Assembly (NCBI RefSeq): GCF_003590095.1
Contig: NC_039480.1
Location: 16,407,328-16,471,327, forward strand
DNA length: 64,000 nt
Direction of reading: 5' to 3'
From: Trichoplusia ni
Lineage: Eukaryota; Arthropoda; Insecta; Lepidoptera; Noctuidae
Shown: one piece after another, positions 46,353 to 60,100 of the stretch
Position numbering within the stretch: the stretch's first letter is position 1
How the letters are laid out: each line of letters starts with the position of its first letter
Translations under genes and position numbers: made by a program
Notes under the pieces: generated by a model
The model's input: the letters and a program-made list of their open reading frames with translations, nothing else
Told to the model about the DNA's origin: nothing
Database searches by the model: none

Positions 46353-49179
46353 ATGAATTTATCAGAAGAGAATACGTTTGGGAATGGTCTTCTTTATGTA
46401 GGATTTAATCAAGATCAAGGTAATGGTAACGATTTAGTTGTTGTTAATTTGCTTGCACTTGGTATAAATCAGTTTACATTATATTTTTGTTTTGCAATTT
46501 GCAGGTTGTTTTGCTTGCGGAACGGAGAATGGATTTCGGGTGTTTAATAGTGACCCACTTAAAGAAAAAGAGCGACAGAATTTCGCTGAAGGCGGTCTTT
46601 CTTACGTAGAAATGTTATTCCGATGCAATTATATGGCATTGGTCGGCGGTGGTAAAACCCCCGTGTATCCACCGAACAGAGTAATAATATGGGATGATTT
46701 GAAGAAAGACTCGGCGATATCTCTCGATTTCAACAGCCCTGTTAAGGCTGTGAAACTGCGCCGAGATCGTATTGTTGTTGTGTTGGGTAAATGTCGTAAT
46801 ACTTTTTTGTTTTTGTTCACGTATTTTGTCTTTTAATTAATTCAATTATGAAAGTTTACACGTCTAATTGGAACACGTATTAATTACTTACTGTCAGGCA
46901 TTCTCAAGTATTTTAAGATGAAAAATAAAATAACAATTGTGTCACTATTATAAATTTTATTTATTTTGTGATGTTCTGTTAGTAACTTATATAATTGTTA
47001 TTTACAGAGAATCTAATCAAAGTGTACACATTCACTGCTCAGCCACAGATGTTGCATGTGTTTGAAACATGTCAGAACTCAAGAGGACTGTGTGTGGTGT
47101 GCCCCAACAGTAACAATGCATTACTTGCATATCCCAGTCGCAAAACAGGAAATGTCCAGGTAAGAATTGACTGAGATTATTTTCATTAATAGCTTTGTAT
47201 TGGCGTCCCAAACAGAGAAAGTTTTTCAAACTGTCCTTATCCACTACTGCCTTATTTAACTAAATGTATGAATCATTATCAAGATTGTATCAATATTATC
47301 TTGAGCACTGTATAAGGTGCTACTGTGTATAATCTGCTTTTGTTCATGCCATTCTCCTCTGTTTTGACCATTGCATATACCCTGCAATCTTTATTTTATC
47401 TTTCCGTCGTATATCTCATCATTTACTTTCCTCACCTAAATGATCGCCGCACCTTTGCAATCAGCAGTTTGCTATCTGTTATATGGCAACAAATTTTACT
47501 TATTTTTTATGGTGAGATATAAATAACCTATGGTTAGCCAGCTCAGCATTTTCATAGGTAATTTTATATTTTTTTATTATAAATTTCTTCCTTTGTTTAT
47601 TCAAAAATGTATGAGCAATATTAAAATAGGTATAGGCATACTTTAATTCCATATCTTAGCCCAATTTTTTATTTTTCTTTTATATATTCATCTTAAATAA
47701 TTTGTTTGTACTGGAAATGACAATGCTTTTCTATTTTACTAATTCTCTAGTAGCAGGCCACTATTCTGTTATAGAACTCAACTGATTCAGGTATTCTTTT
47801 TGCATAGTTTAATAATTAATGTGAAAGTAACATAGTGTGAAGTTTCTTATCTCAAGTTTTCTATAGAATTTACATTTTTAAGGCACTTTTTAGTTTATTT
47901 ATAAGTGCTTGAAGATTAGCGAATTAAAAATATTTACATATATGACTACAATACTCAAGCTTAAATTTTTATTTAATACTGTCATAGATTTCCTCAAAGT
48001 AATGCTTCAGGGTTCTGTACTCAAGGTGTAAAAATTAAACCCTACTGCTAAGGCTCTCATGTCTGTCTGTTTCTCTGTCCATCCTTCTGTCATTATTCTG
48101 TCATATTTCTGCTACCTCTAAAGCAAACAATTAAAATTGAGGATAAGCAATGGTTGTCACATTTTGTTGCTTTATTTGTCACCAAATAAAGTTGATAATG
48201 CCCCTAGTTAGGCTTGCACTCAACCAATAAATATTTAATAAATAATAATTATCTAAAGACATGTTGAATATTTACAGTTGGTAGAACTTAGCAGTCATGC
48301 AGGTCCAAGCACGGCACCAGAAGGTCATCTAATTGCAGCTCATGAGGCACCTCTCAGTTGCTTGGCACTTAATGTGGGTGGCACCAGACTCGCCACTGCT
48401 TCCACCAAAGGAACACTTATCAGGGTGTTTGATACAGCCACTGGACAGAAGCTTGCTGAACTTAGAAGAGGAGCACATCAGGTAGAATAATTGTGTGAAT
48501 AATGACCACACAGCTAAGTTATGTTTACTGTAATCCTATGTAATGGCCTTGTCCCTCGTTTTGAATATGCTATATTATATAGCATATTCAAAACAGTCAT
48601 GATTCTATTTCCCGATGATGTCACGCCTTTACAGGTTCATAGTTATACTATTTTTTTTTTAATTCAATGTTCTTAATAAGCCCTACTTAATATTAAAACT
48701 TGTTACAGGCTACAATTTATTGTATAAATTTCAACCACTCAAGCACCAACTTATGTGTGACGTCAGACCACGGCACAGTTCATGTGTTCAGCCTAGAAGA
48801 CGAGAAGCTCAACAAGCAGTCCAGTTTGGCAACAGTCAACTTCTTACCAAAGTATTTTTCGAGTAACTGGAGTTTTTGCAAATTCACTATCCCCAATGGT
48901 CCTCCGTGCATTTGTGCTTTTGGAGTTGATAAAAGCTCTATAATTGGTGAGTAATCAACATATTTATATACCTTGTAAATCTCAAAAAGTCCTAGTTGGA
49001 CATACACTCATTTTTTTATTGTCATACCTTCCATTTTTATATTTGGGTCACAAACACTGCTTCCTATTTTTACAGTAATCTGTGCTGATGGATCTTACTA
49101 CAAATACAAGTTTAACGAAAAAGGAGAATGCACAAGAGATGTCTATGCCCAGTTTCTGGAGACGTCAGAAGACAGATAA
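46353..49179 (+). CDS. WDR45B: WDR45B / WIPI3-type PROPPIN autophagy protein
   Basis: Six exons (46353-46419, 46505-46786, 47008-47159, 48278-48481, 48709-48946, 49076-49179) give 348 residues, against 344 in human WIPI3. PROPPINs are seven-bladed beta-propellers that bind PI3P and PI(3,5)P2 and act in autophagosome formation. The protein follows WIPI3 closely: GNGLLYVGFNQD, CFACGTENGFRVFNSDPLKE, MLFRCNYMALVGGG, VKAVKLRRDRIVVVL, HVFETCQNSRGLCVVCPNSN, and the phosphoinositide-binding LRRG motif at about residues 229-232. It ends CADGSYYKYKFNEKGECTRD plus VYAQFLE. The ATG chosen matches the family start MNL. Convergent with GUF1. Intron 4 carries a perfect palindrome (48558-48594). Confidence 0.96.
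48558..48594. repeat. Perfect palindrome, 18-bp arms
   Basis: GTTTTGAATATGCTATAT (48558-48575) is exactly inverted in 48577-48594 with a single T between. It is AT-rich and lies within WDR45B intron 4. Confidence 0.93.
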
Positions 49180-51367
49180 GCATGTATCACCTCAGAGGGT
49201 ATGAGATTTTAAAGAATTGTCATGTCACCGGAAAATACAGTGTATAAATGAGGTTGTCTCCTCCAGACTTATATACTCAATTTATGTTGGAAGTTACTTG
49301 CTGTAGGTTAGTGAATGAAAACCTTAAATATAAATAATATTCAACATTTAAGTGACAAATATTTCTATTAAAACTTATGCTGTGCGTTAGGTTAGCCCAA
49401 GAACTTTGACAAGCATATCTTAAGTACTTTTTCTGTTACAATATAATGATGAAAAGGAGGCAGTCTCATTTCTAAAAAACGATTTACAACTTGTGTGTAC
49501 CAACTTAACACAATTTGTACCCTAATGTGCATTGTTTATAGTGAAACTATTCCTCTTTTATATCATGTGATGCTTAGAATCTACGGTGATAAGACAAGTT
49601 TTAGGGTGGGAATTGTGTGAGCTTATATCACAGTGCGACTGTGATCATAGCCATTAGCCTGTCCTGGGAGGCACGTAGATTTGAAGTAGACTACGGCGGC
49701 TTATGGTCAAGTGCTCAAACCAAGACACGCGAAAGATGTAGGTTAACGAAGCAGTGAAACGCACGCCAAATTTCGACATTCTCTGCCGAATGCAGACAAA
49801 AAACTGTAGACATTGTATACATGATTTCTTTTTTCACTAGGCCTGCTTTTAATAGTAACGAAATGATTATATCTTAATATTTTTTAATTAAAAATATGAT
49901 ATACTTACATAAATTTTGTAAATTTATAAGGCAAAGAAATATTTTATAAATGTAAGTTAATAAAGATTTTTTTAACCTTGTTATGAAGCCATGTCTTTCA
50001 TGGTTAATTAAAAATTTAAATTTATTGCGTTGTTATTTGCGTGGTCTTTGTGTTCATTTAATTAGTCACTAAATTTAACAAAATTTAAGGGTTTTTTTTT
50101 ATGAATTTGAAATAAAACAAAATGTTAATTTCGCAAGTGTTTTTCAGCTTAAATTATACTTACGGCAACCCGAGATTTAAATCGATCTCTCTATTTACTT
50201 AGATTGAGAATAATTGAGCGACTGTAATGATATTGAATTTGTTAAAATTTGAGACTGGAACTTTGATAAATATATGTAAGTAAGTAGCATCGCAAAAGTA
50301 TTTGAAATAAAAATAAGTAAGTAATATTTAATTTCCTTCTTTATACATGCCTACATTGTTTTGTATTACCATATTTTATTGTATTTCTACCAATTCAATT
50401 CTTTTATTAAAAATATAATAGAATTGTAGAACATACTGTATATTGATTACTTATCTATCTAGTGTTGCAAGTAAAAGCAACCAAGTTTTAAATGCTTACT
50501 AAGGTTAATTCGCTCCCAATATGCGGTCGCAGTAACCTGGGGAAAGAGTTACAAAAACGAACTGAATCAATGCCCGTATTGTTAACTGTAAAGCAGGATT
50601 AGGAACGCGCAATATATTGCCGTCTCTTTTACACAAGAGCAAAAGTCCTGCTTTACGAACTTATGGCAAGTGTGCAAGTCTTCTTTGCATTAAAAACTAA
50701 CCTATGCTTAATGCCTACTGTAATGAAGTATGTACTACTTTTTCTTCTACTGTGCCTTTCCCAAATTGTTTATATTATTAATAATAATAAATTGGTATAG
50801 TTAGATTTACGTCGAAAGCTATGAAATTAGAATTTCATAGTCTTATGTGATCTCGGCTACGACGTTCATATCTCTTCGTGATGACTTCCAAATGGATTAT
50901 ATATGTAGCGGTTCATTTTATTTCGTGTTATTTTTAAATTGATAGTTCTTTATGCTGTATATTATGTAGACAAGTGACGAGGCTCACAACACTGCTTTAA
51001 CGATTTAAATTATTTTTTAAGTACTCAGATAAAAATTGTTGAATTATTATCTTGTTTTGATGCGCTCGATAAGGCAATATATCTTGTTCAATGCTTAGAT
51101 TTGTTTACGCTGTTATTTTATGTACGATTCTCGGTGATTAGCAGCTGAAGATTATATTTTTTTAAGAATCATATATTATTTTTGTGATGTTTGTTAACCA
51201 TGCGATGTCCTTTAATTGTAATCAAGTAATTTTATAATAAATTAAGTATATTTTTCAGAATAGACTATTATTTTTGTATTTGTTGACAATATGCAATAGT
51301 AAGCCTTATATCATAAAAATAAGACATTAGGTCCATACTCCATACATAACTAACATTCGTTTATTTA
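49180..51367. other. Convergent 3' region between WDR45B and GUF1
   Basis: No gene recognised in about 2.2 kb. It probably holds the WDR45B 3' UTR (AATAAAGATTT near 49960 is a plausible poly(A) signal) and GUF1 3' sequence. A short perfect inverted repeat (ATCACAGT-GCG-ACTGTGAT) lies at 49627-49645. Confidence 0.55.
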
Positions 51368-54300
51368 CTATCTCTTTAATACATCTATAAAGGTATTTCT
51401 TGGTATTCTAATGTTGGCAACACTGCGCATTTTCTTTTTTCCTTCTGCTTGCTGCTTTAGGAGCTTCTTTTTACGCGTTACGTCACCACCATACTAAAAT
51501 GAAAAAGTTAAATTAATATTTAACTGGTTTCAAAAAATACTGGTGTTTTTAATAGATATAAAATACTTACAAGTTTAGCAGTCACGTCTTTTCGGTATGC
51601 TTTTAAAGTTTCTCGTGCCAAAACTTTACCACCAACAACAGCCTGAATAGCGACCTGAAAAAATAATAGTGATATTATCTTAAGTTTTTAAGAAAACACA
51701 ATGTATTGTCCACATTCATATTCGTACGTAAACCTCAGTGTCACGAATCCAACTTGCAATTGATTGTTTTCTCTTATCATTCAATATTTATCTATACTAA
51801 TATTATAAAGCTGAAGAGTTTGTTTCTTTGTTTGAATGCGCTAGTCTCAGGAGCTACTGGTTCAAATTGAAAAATTCTTTGTTCAATAGATCATTTATCG
51901 AGTAAGGTTTTAGGCTATATAACATAAGCGCAACTAATAAGAGCGAAGATACAATGGAGAATGCGGCAAAAACGGGGAAAAATATTCATCTTCGAAGGTT
52001 TCCGTTCAAAAATTCCTAACTTATATCTCGGACGAAGTCGCGGGCACAACAGCTAGTATTCAATATGATCATAAGTAAAAGATTACCTGAACCATCTGCC
52101 TCGGGATCATTTCTTTAAGTTTTTCCGTCAATCTTCTGGCGTTGTATTCTAGTCGACTCGTGTGTACAATAGTTGATAGCTCATCGACCAATATTCCATT
52201 GAGAAGGATATCCATCTGAAATATATTATGTGCGAATAGTAATATAAAATAACCCAAATTTAAACTTTAAGCTAGATTCCTGTTGAGCATTTCATTTGGT
52301 GGATGCTATCGTGATATTGACACAATGAGACAAGCGATGATCTCTTAGGGTCAACTTACTATGAGTTCTAAAAGCACTGATGTATACTGACAAGACTTAG
52401 TCCTTTTGGACTCCTTGAGGAAATGTGTCTGTAAGCGCCCACCCCTCACTTCCCGTAAGAAAGGACGACGCGCCCTTCTACCTTATAAACTGTTAGCTGA
52501 TCAAGTGGTGGGGTGACCTATCGCGCAATACCCGCGATCTAGTGTTACGGTTCCACAATAGCTCTACTTTAAAAATCAGCAGCAGAAGAACCTAGGGGAT
52601 TCACGTGACCAATGTTATTACTTTTGTTAATGATAGAGACCAACCGGCGCCGCATAGTGCGCTGTCACGCTTACACAAAGATAACAATCCCACAGAGCTG
52701 GGAGTTAGGGGGCACTGGGCCAGTACAAACAAGTGACCTTATAATAGATTAGACAGAGAATCTAAATACCCACCTTTTTCAATGTCAAATTTTATCAACC
52801 TTTGACAGCTTTAATAGTTGTAAAGTGCATTGTCATTGGGTTTGAAACTACCCTGAAAATTTCAGCTTGCTAGCTTATCGGGAAGTGCCTCAAAATTTAG
52901 TTCTGTATTTAAACACAGACAAGAAAATGAGTTTATAAAAACGTAGGAAAATCGCTTACCCTGACCAACGCACTGGGATGGAATCCATAATCCTGGTAAT
53001 CGAAACTGGCGAAACCAGAGGTAATGCTTTTTAGCGTGTCGTGAAAATCTATGACGACTTCGCTTAGAGGTAGAACGTATTGCAGCATGGTCATATTGTC
53101 GTCTACCGCGTTACTGGGCAGCGGGGTACCTCGCCTGTCGTGGCAGAGTGTTGTGACCGCGCCGATGTACTCCACTGGAGTTATTATTGTACCTGTAAGT
53201 GAAATAGTAATCTTGTGTTACAGTGTGTATTCTTTCGAAACGGCTTGCTCGATTTCTATATATCTTTGATGCTCAGTAGATTGCAGAATAGGAGAATTGG
53301 TCGCAAGATATTTAAATATACAATATTGCTAATTATGATTTCACTATTAATAGTTATCCGTTTTCTAGGGATTCGTTGGTAGGGTTTGAGATGCCGTATT
53401 ATACCGTTTCTTACCTATAACAAAAGGTTCGTAGTACTCCTCTATGTTCTTGACATCAGGCAAGAGTAAAGGATTCGTCACAATAACCTCATCTCCTTTG
53501 TACTGTTTGATTGCTTTAGCCCCTTTTATCCTGTAAATAAAAATAAAATGATAACTGTAAACAAACCATGCCACCGTGTATCGTAGCCCAAAATCAAGGG
53601 ATACATATTACTAAATATGTACTCAATATATAATCATCTCAGCCTATAGCAGTCCACTGCTGGACATTGGCCTCTCCATAAGTTCTCCAGCGCGACCGGT
53701 TCATTGCCACCTGCATCCAACGGGACCCAGCGGTTTTCACTAGGTCGTCGATCCATCAGGCAGGTGGCCGTCCCACGCTGCGCTTGGTGGTACGTGGTCT
53801 CCACTCCAGAACTTTTCTGCCCCCCAATATATAAAATTGTCTTATAATACCTAAACTTGTTTATCAAAATTTAAAACGCAGACATTTTTTTAGAGTGCAT
53901 AATTCCCTTCCTTAGAGTGGGTCTGAGTTAGCGAGCCGTAATACGTCGTTTAGAGAAGCTTACGCCTCACTTACCATATTTAAGTATGTAAAGGAGCAAA
54001 ATTTGTATGACAAATTGTAAACTTACTTAACTTTATAAGGCACCGAAGGCGCAGTCAATATCGCTTCAGCTTTGTATTCTTGAAGTAAACGTTGTGTGAA
54101 CACTTCCAGATGCAAGAGTCCTAAGAAACCAATGCGCCATCCTTGCCCTAATGCGGGACTGTAATAAACAAAAAAAAATACGAAAATGATATCAAATCTG
54201 TACTCATATAAAGACTAGAAAGTTCGTTTTAATGTTTTGTTTGATAAAGAGGCTAGTTATGCCGAGGCCTTAATTATTTTTATGAGTCTTTTACGGGCAG

Positions 54301-56689
54301 GAAACTGGAGCATGAGGAAAAATATAGTCTATTTTTATATGATTACTACAAAATGGTTACTATGCTAAGTGTTAACTTAACTAAAACAGAAGTGTATAGG
54401 TATACATATATAATTTAGGTGCAGAGCAGACGGCATACGTTTTGTGCGATCGAGTCTTCCTCGCTCAAAAAGTCTGTATAGCGCGCTTGTGCGTTACTGT
54501 GTATAATTGCATAGGTTCTATTATCACATACTAAAAAGTGCGTCACGGATGGTCTATCGTCTGTGCTGCACCTTAAAAAACAAAATCACTATTACCTAGA
54601 ATCTGGAGTAACAGTCACCGCTGAATCATTCAAAGCCAGTTTCTTAATGGAGTCACTGAGTTGCGGATGCTGTGATTGGTCTGCAGGGAATATACCTGCG
54701 TACACCATATGCTTCACTGGAGGTGCTGAAGAACCTTCATCATCATCGCCTACTTCCTTCGCAAGTAGCTGATCGCCGACTTTGCCGCCGGCTTTTGGAC
54801 CGCAACCTGGATATTGCATAATAGTGTGAACATTATTAAGCCCGTAAGTTTTTATAATGTTGGAAAGTGTTCTCTTTAGCATTTCCACGAAAAAAGAACA
54901 GTTTGGTTGGTGTCGTAAAGGTATGGCAAAAATGGCAGCAAGTGACGTCAAGCGAGATCTGCGAAAATACTGTAATCAGTGATTGAGAAACAAAATAAAG
55001 TATAATGTTACGTAATCTATCTGGCGCGCATAACTTAAAGGCATTATCCCTAAGATCGAGAGGTAAGCTTTATTAAGTTCCGTTACCACTCACCTACCAT
55101 AACAACTTGTCCAGCTACAGCCTCTTCGACGGGGTCCTCACTCGGTCGCAACATCGCGAGGAACTTCACAGTGTGTGGTTTCAAATCCGACTTCCACTTC
55201 ACAGCTTGACCTACTTGAACCTTACCAGAATGTATGTAAATGAGACATAGAACACCTCTATACTTGTCATGCCACGTATCTATAACGTGCGCGCGAAAAT
55301 GACCCTTCGTATCTACTGACGGTGGCGGTATTCTGGTGATAACGGCTTCTAGTAACTCTTTAACCCCCCATCCTCTTTTTGCTGAAATACTCATAACACT
55401 ATCTGGTTCTATCTTGAATAGTGAGTGTAACTGTGATTTTACTTTTGCTGGGTCAGCTCGAGGTAGGTCCACTTTGTTTAAAGTTGGAATTATGAGTAAG
55501 TTGTTCTTTTTAGCCAATGAGTAGACTGCTACTGTCTGTGCTTGGATACCTTCATTTGCATCAACCAGCATTATGACTCCCTGACATGCTGTTATACTGC
55601 GTACAACCTGTAACAGTCACTTGTATTATGAAATATCATTAAAATAATAATACATATGTGAAGAAACATAAATGGGGATCTTGAATCTTGTCTAGCTCTG
55701 CTTGATGCTATACAAATGCATGAAAACAGGTTAAAGTGTAACAAATGAGATGTTTTACATATACATATACCAAGTTTTTATATTCAAGTAAGTAAGTAGT
55801 AAGTTTAATAGGTAAAATCTTAGTATTGCTTATAATTACCTCATTAGAAAAGTCAACATGTCCCGGAGTGTCAATCAGATTCAGAAGGTATGTTTCATTG
55901 TTGTAAGTATAATTTAATGATGCAGTTACTGCTTTTACTGTTATACCTCTTTCTCTTTCTACCTGTAATAATAAGCATGCAGATCATTTTAAGACATCAT
56001 TATTATTTCAATTACTATAAGCTTTAAACATTAGCTTCTTTAAACCGGGGATAGGTTTAGAACAGACCTATCCCACTACTGCCTTACTGAGTAGAAACGG
56101 ACCTCCCAAGCATGCAGATCATTAATAATCAACTTTTAGGATTGTCCACACATTCATATGGAAAAAGGAATAAAGCATATACTCAGTTAATCTAATCTCC
56201 AGGCATTTCAAACCAAATTTTAGAAGTTACGAAAAATTTGATGTTGTTCACTTATCATCTTTTTCCATACCTGACAGTGAGATCTTCAATCTTATTCACA
56301 CGACACATTGTTTAACAACATTAATTGTTTTTTATATAGTATATGAAAACACATCTTACTTGCAGTTGGTCGAGTACTTGAGCATTCTCCGCGCCTGGTT
56401 TGATGGTACCTGTGATTTCCAGTAATCTGTCGGCAAGTGTACTTTTACCGTGGTCGACATGAGCTACTATACTAAAGTTGCGTATTTTCTTTACATCTAT
56501 ATTTTGTCCTGAGGCATCGGAGCTGTTTAAGCGTCTTGTTATGATTCTAAAACAAAAATAATATCATTTTTTAATATTTTTTACTCGAATGTAAGAAGGG
56601 GTAAACAAAAAATGAAAAAGTGCGTACCTTGCATATCTACTAGAGTTCGTAAAGAAGAGGCTCTTTATATTATTTATGAGCCTAACCAT
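51368..56689 (-). CDS. GUF1: Translation factor GUF1 (mitochondrial LepA/EF4)
   Basis: Eleven exons: 56689-56628, 56546-56360, 55962-55840, 55607-55094, 54806-54596, 54158-54027, 53530-53415, 53192-52960, 52215-52087, 51654-51571, 51493-51368. Together they give 638 residues. GUF1 is a mitochondrial GTPase of the LepA family that acts on the elongating ribosome. The N-terminus is basic and suited to import. GTPase motifs are intact: G1 AHVDHGKST (about 49-57), RERGIT, G3 DTPGH (114-118), G4 NKVD (168-171), G5 SAK (199-201). Then come the LepA blocks KHMVYAGIFPADQS, LGQGWRIGFLGLLHLEVFTQ, ITSGFASFDYQDYGF, VRMDILLNGILVDELSTIVH and the LepA-specific C-terminal domain (YGGDVTRKKKLLKQQAEGKK). Exon 5 begins at the CAG before GGTTGCGGT, because earlier acceptors lead to stops. 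The Drosophila orthologue is, to my memory, waclaw. Confidence 0.96.
51791..52057 (-). repeat. Lepidopteran interspersed repeat in GUF1 intron 9
   Basis: Starts TCTATACTAATATTATAAAG on plus, then GAGTTTGTTTCTTTGTTTGA, a CTCAGGAGCTACTGGTTC block, and ends GGACGAAGTCGCGGGCACAA plus CAGCTAGT. This is the inverted form of the AGCTGTTGCCCGCG-head repeats seen at 4334 and 6633. Confidence 0.8.
53639..53825 (-). pseudogene. LINE reverse-transcriptase C-terminus in GUF1 intron 6
   Basis: Minus-strand translation reads GRKVLEWRPRTTKRSVGRPP, an in-frame TGA, then WIDDLVKTAGSRWMQVAMNR, SRWRTYGEANVQQWTAIG and a stop. This is the typical end of a lepidopteran non-LTR element frame, the same family as the tail at 9632-9672. 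It is 5'-truncated, carries one internal stop and lies in the same orientation as GUF1. Confidence 0.85.
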
Positions 56690-57165
56690 TTTCAATTCGA
56701 TTCATGAAAGATAAATGAAAAATGTATTCATAAATGCATCAACAACATTACACCAAGAGGACAAAGTGAGGTTATATATTGGTGTCAAGTTATTGTCATC
56801 TTGACAATCAGCTGTTCTGTGCTACGTTCCAATGTACTCAAAAATGTTTTCCTAAGTTAGCAGATACTTCAAATACTAATGTATATACTTCTTTTTCACT
56901 GCCTACGTTGTCCCAGCGTCTATTATACTTATTACATTAATAATTGTTTAGTGGGTACTTTGGAAATATACGGGGGATTTACGTGGTTGAAAGTAAATAA
57001 AAAGCAATTTTATTCTCATACTTATGACGATGAACGCAATTTAATTTAAATATATTCTTACAAAATCTTCGGACGGATTCGTAACTAAATTGGACGGATA
57101 CCATTAAATAACTTAAAATTAACATCTACTAATCTTATACAATAAAACAAAATCATGAAGAAATG
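56690..57165. promoter_or_regulatory. Region between IFT140 3' end and GUF1 start
   Basis: 476 bp holding the GUF1 promoter and 5' UTR and the IFT140 3' UTR (minus-strand AATAAA options near 56995-57005). No other feature seen. Confidence 0.55.
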
Positions 57166-60100
57166 TTATACGACTTCTTCAATACTGTGGTCAGTGGAAT
57201 CAGGACTGAGGCTTTGTTCCTCGGGCTGTTTGTTTAATGACTTCAGTTGACTTTCTAAACCTGCAACAACAGTAAGTTTGTGTATTTTAATAGACCGAAA
57301 CGGGTCTCATTTTTATACATCTATACATATCCCTACTTCCCTACTAATATTATAAATGCGAAAGTAACTCTGTCGGTCTGTCTTTCTGTCTGTCTGTTAC
57401 GCTTTCACGTCTAAACCACTGGACTGATTTTAATGAAATTTGGTACAGAGGTAGAGTTGACATTGAGTACATAGGATAGTTTTTATCCCGGACTTTGGAA
57501 GAGTTCTCTTGGAAACGCGATATAACCGACCTCGACGCGGGCGAAGCCGCGGGCGAAAAGCTAGTATATTTTATAAATTGGGTTACTTACGCGGCGCATC
57601 CGGATGATTTGGTGCATATTGTAACAAAAGTCGTAGAACTTTCTCTTCTGTAATCAACCCAGGGCGGCCCGTCACGGCGCGAAGAAGTTGTTGTCCAGCA
57701 ACCACACCTGATAGCATTAAACAATATTTTGAATTTAAATCGGACTGGATTCGGAAGGCGGTGTTGTGGAGCAAATTGGGGGAATGATTCAAAATATTAC
57801 ATTTTAAAGCTTGGTCCTTCTATTACAAATGAAACTTATTTTTTTAGTTTGGTCAAAATCTTACCTGGATTAACTTCCCCAGTTTCACACATTTTCTTTA
57901 TATCCATAAAGCGTTTTAAAAGGGCGCTTTGTTCCTGCAGCGCTGTGGTCTGAGCACCTGCATTTAATAAAACATGATTTGTAATACAAACCAATTTTCT
58001 TTTAAAGATTTGTAACAGTAATAATAATATGTAGGTCAGGGAATTATTACCGGTATCTGTATCAGAAGATTTAGCTAGACATCTGACAGCTTCTTTCAGG
58101 GCTTCTAAGGCTTTGTCGTAATTCTGAAAATTATAAGTCTAATTCAATATCTTTTTTAACTTGAGGAAACCAACCTTGGTGAGCCAAAACACCCAAAGCT
58201 ACTTGCGAGAAATACTGAATCTTACAGTGCCGTGCAGCTCTAGTATAAAATGTGATAAATCATCGATGTACAAACACTTACATCATACTCATCAACTTCA
58301 ACTTTGGCGCATTCAGCGTAGAAACCAGCTAGCTTCCCATAGGCCTTCGCTCTGGTGTAGAAGTGTAGGATGTGCCTCATGAGATCAGGGCGCGACCGCC
58401 AGTCGGCGCGGCGCCGCAGGTAGTCGGCCGCCATGAGCTGCGCGCCGCGGTCGCGGGTCGCCGCCGCGAACGTCGCGATGCGGTCCGCGTCGCCTGAACG
58501 CATCAGCCAGCGCATTGCTCCTGCCTGTGGAACAAAAGTCCTTACTTCGGTATAGGTATTAATGCAAAGTTATATGATAACCATTTTTTTAAACGACTCC
58601 CGCAATAAGGAATTTAATCCTTGTGTCGCGTTTTACAAACATACAAATCACATGAACAATGACACCCAGACTTAGAACAAGTCGTGAATCACACAAATGC
58701 TTGTCCTACGCGGGGATCGAACCCGCGACACGACGCGCATAGTTTGTTTGGCGTGGTGACCTCAACCACTCGGCTATTCGTTCAGACAGCCAATAGGCAC
58801 TTACTGTTCTAGCGATGTGCTGGTATACCTGGTATGAGTTAGTGCCAAAAAATATTTGATGGCTGGAGTTGAGGGAGGCCCCGGCGGCAGTGCGTCTCAC
58901 GAGCTTGTAGCAGCTGGTGTGGCCAGTATCTGATAGTCGTAAGTCAACATTGTCGGCAAATTGTTCCATTGTCTTTAAAGTAGTTCAGCTATTTAAGTTA
59001 CCTTATCCCCGGCATGAGCCAATCGTTTCGCCGCCTGGTGGTACAGCCCCCTCGCCCCCAATACGTCAGCCAGCCGCCGCAGCAGGGCGTCCCTTCCTGT
59101 TGTACCAGCTGGTGCCGCGAGCCTTTCACTAAGCTCCTCAGTCAATGGCGTTGGTAGCTGTTCTACTATGTCTAAGGCTTCTTCGTACTGAAAAAAAGTA
59201 ATCCTTTGTAAAATCGGCCAAGTGCGAGTCGTACTTGCTAAAACACACATAAAATGCGTACTGCAGTCATCAAGAGGCGCATAGAAGAGCTGAACACTAG
59301 CACCTCTGTAAACAATAATTGAAAGCAGTCACCACAGCCGACATCGGCTGGGAAGTATATACAAACGGGCAAAAAAGACTAATCGGCTTGGTGACAAATA
59401 AAGTTTTAAATACCCATTCAAATATATTTGCCACCCACTATAACAAATGTATGACTGTTACAAAATTGTTTAACCTCAATCTATTTAAATAGTTTTGTTT
59501 TTATGAAAGTTTTAACTGTTCAACTGCCTGGTGTGGGATTGACGGTCGGATAGTGGACACGCAGTAATAGGGTTCTATTTTTTCCCTTTGGTTTCGGAAT
59601 CCTAAAGAAAACTTCGAAAGTCAGTAATTGAATACCTGATTTAGAAAGAGTTATTACCTTGCCAGCAGTTGCCAACAATGCAGCCGCATGTGAGTGCTGG
59701 TTGGCCTGGCGCAGATGAGCGGCGAGTGTGTTGGCCAGCTCTGGATCCACTCGGTCACCTAAAGCCTCTACTGCTGCGATCATTGCGTTGGTATCACCGC
59801 TGCTTATCGCTAACTTTAAGGCCATGTGGACTTTACCTAAAGAACAAAAAAGTATAGAATGTTCAATTATTTTTTTGTGACTCACACTGAATTGATAAAT
59901 AGCATAGGGTACTTGGATTGAAAAGCTGGAGGAGAAAGTGCAATGTTTAATCATTCCCTATTTTATAGATGATAATATTTTTGTCATGTTAGAGATCTTG
60001 TTTTTGAATCTTACCAGCTTTTTGGTAAAGAGCAATTGCTTGTTCTGTTTGGCCAGCGTTCTCTAGAATGGAAGCTGCGTGTAGAGCGTGGGTTGGTGAA

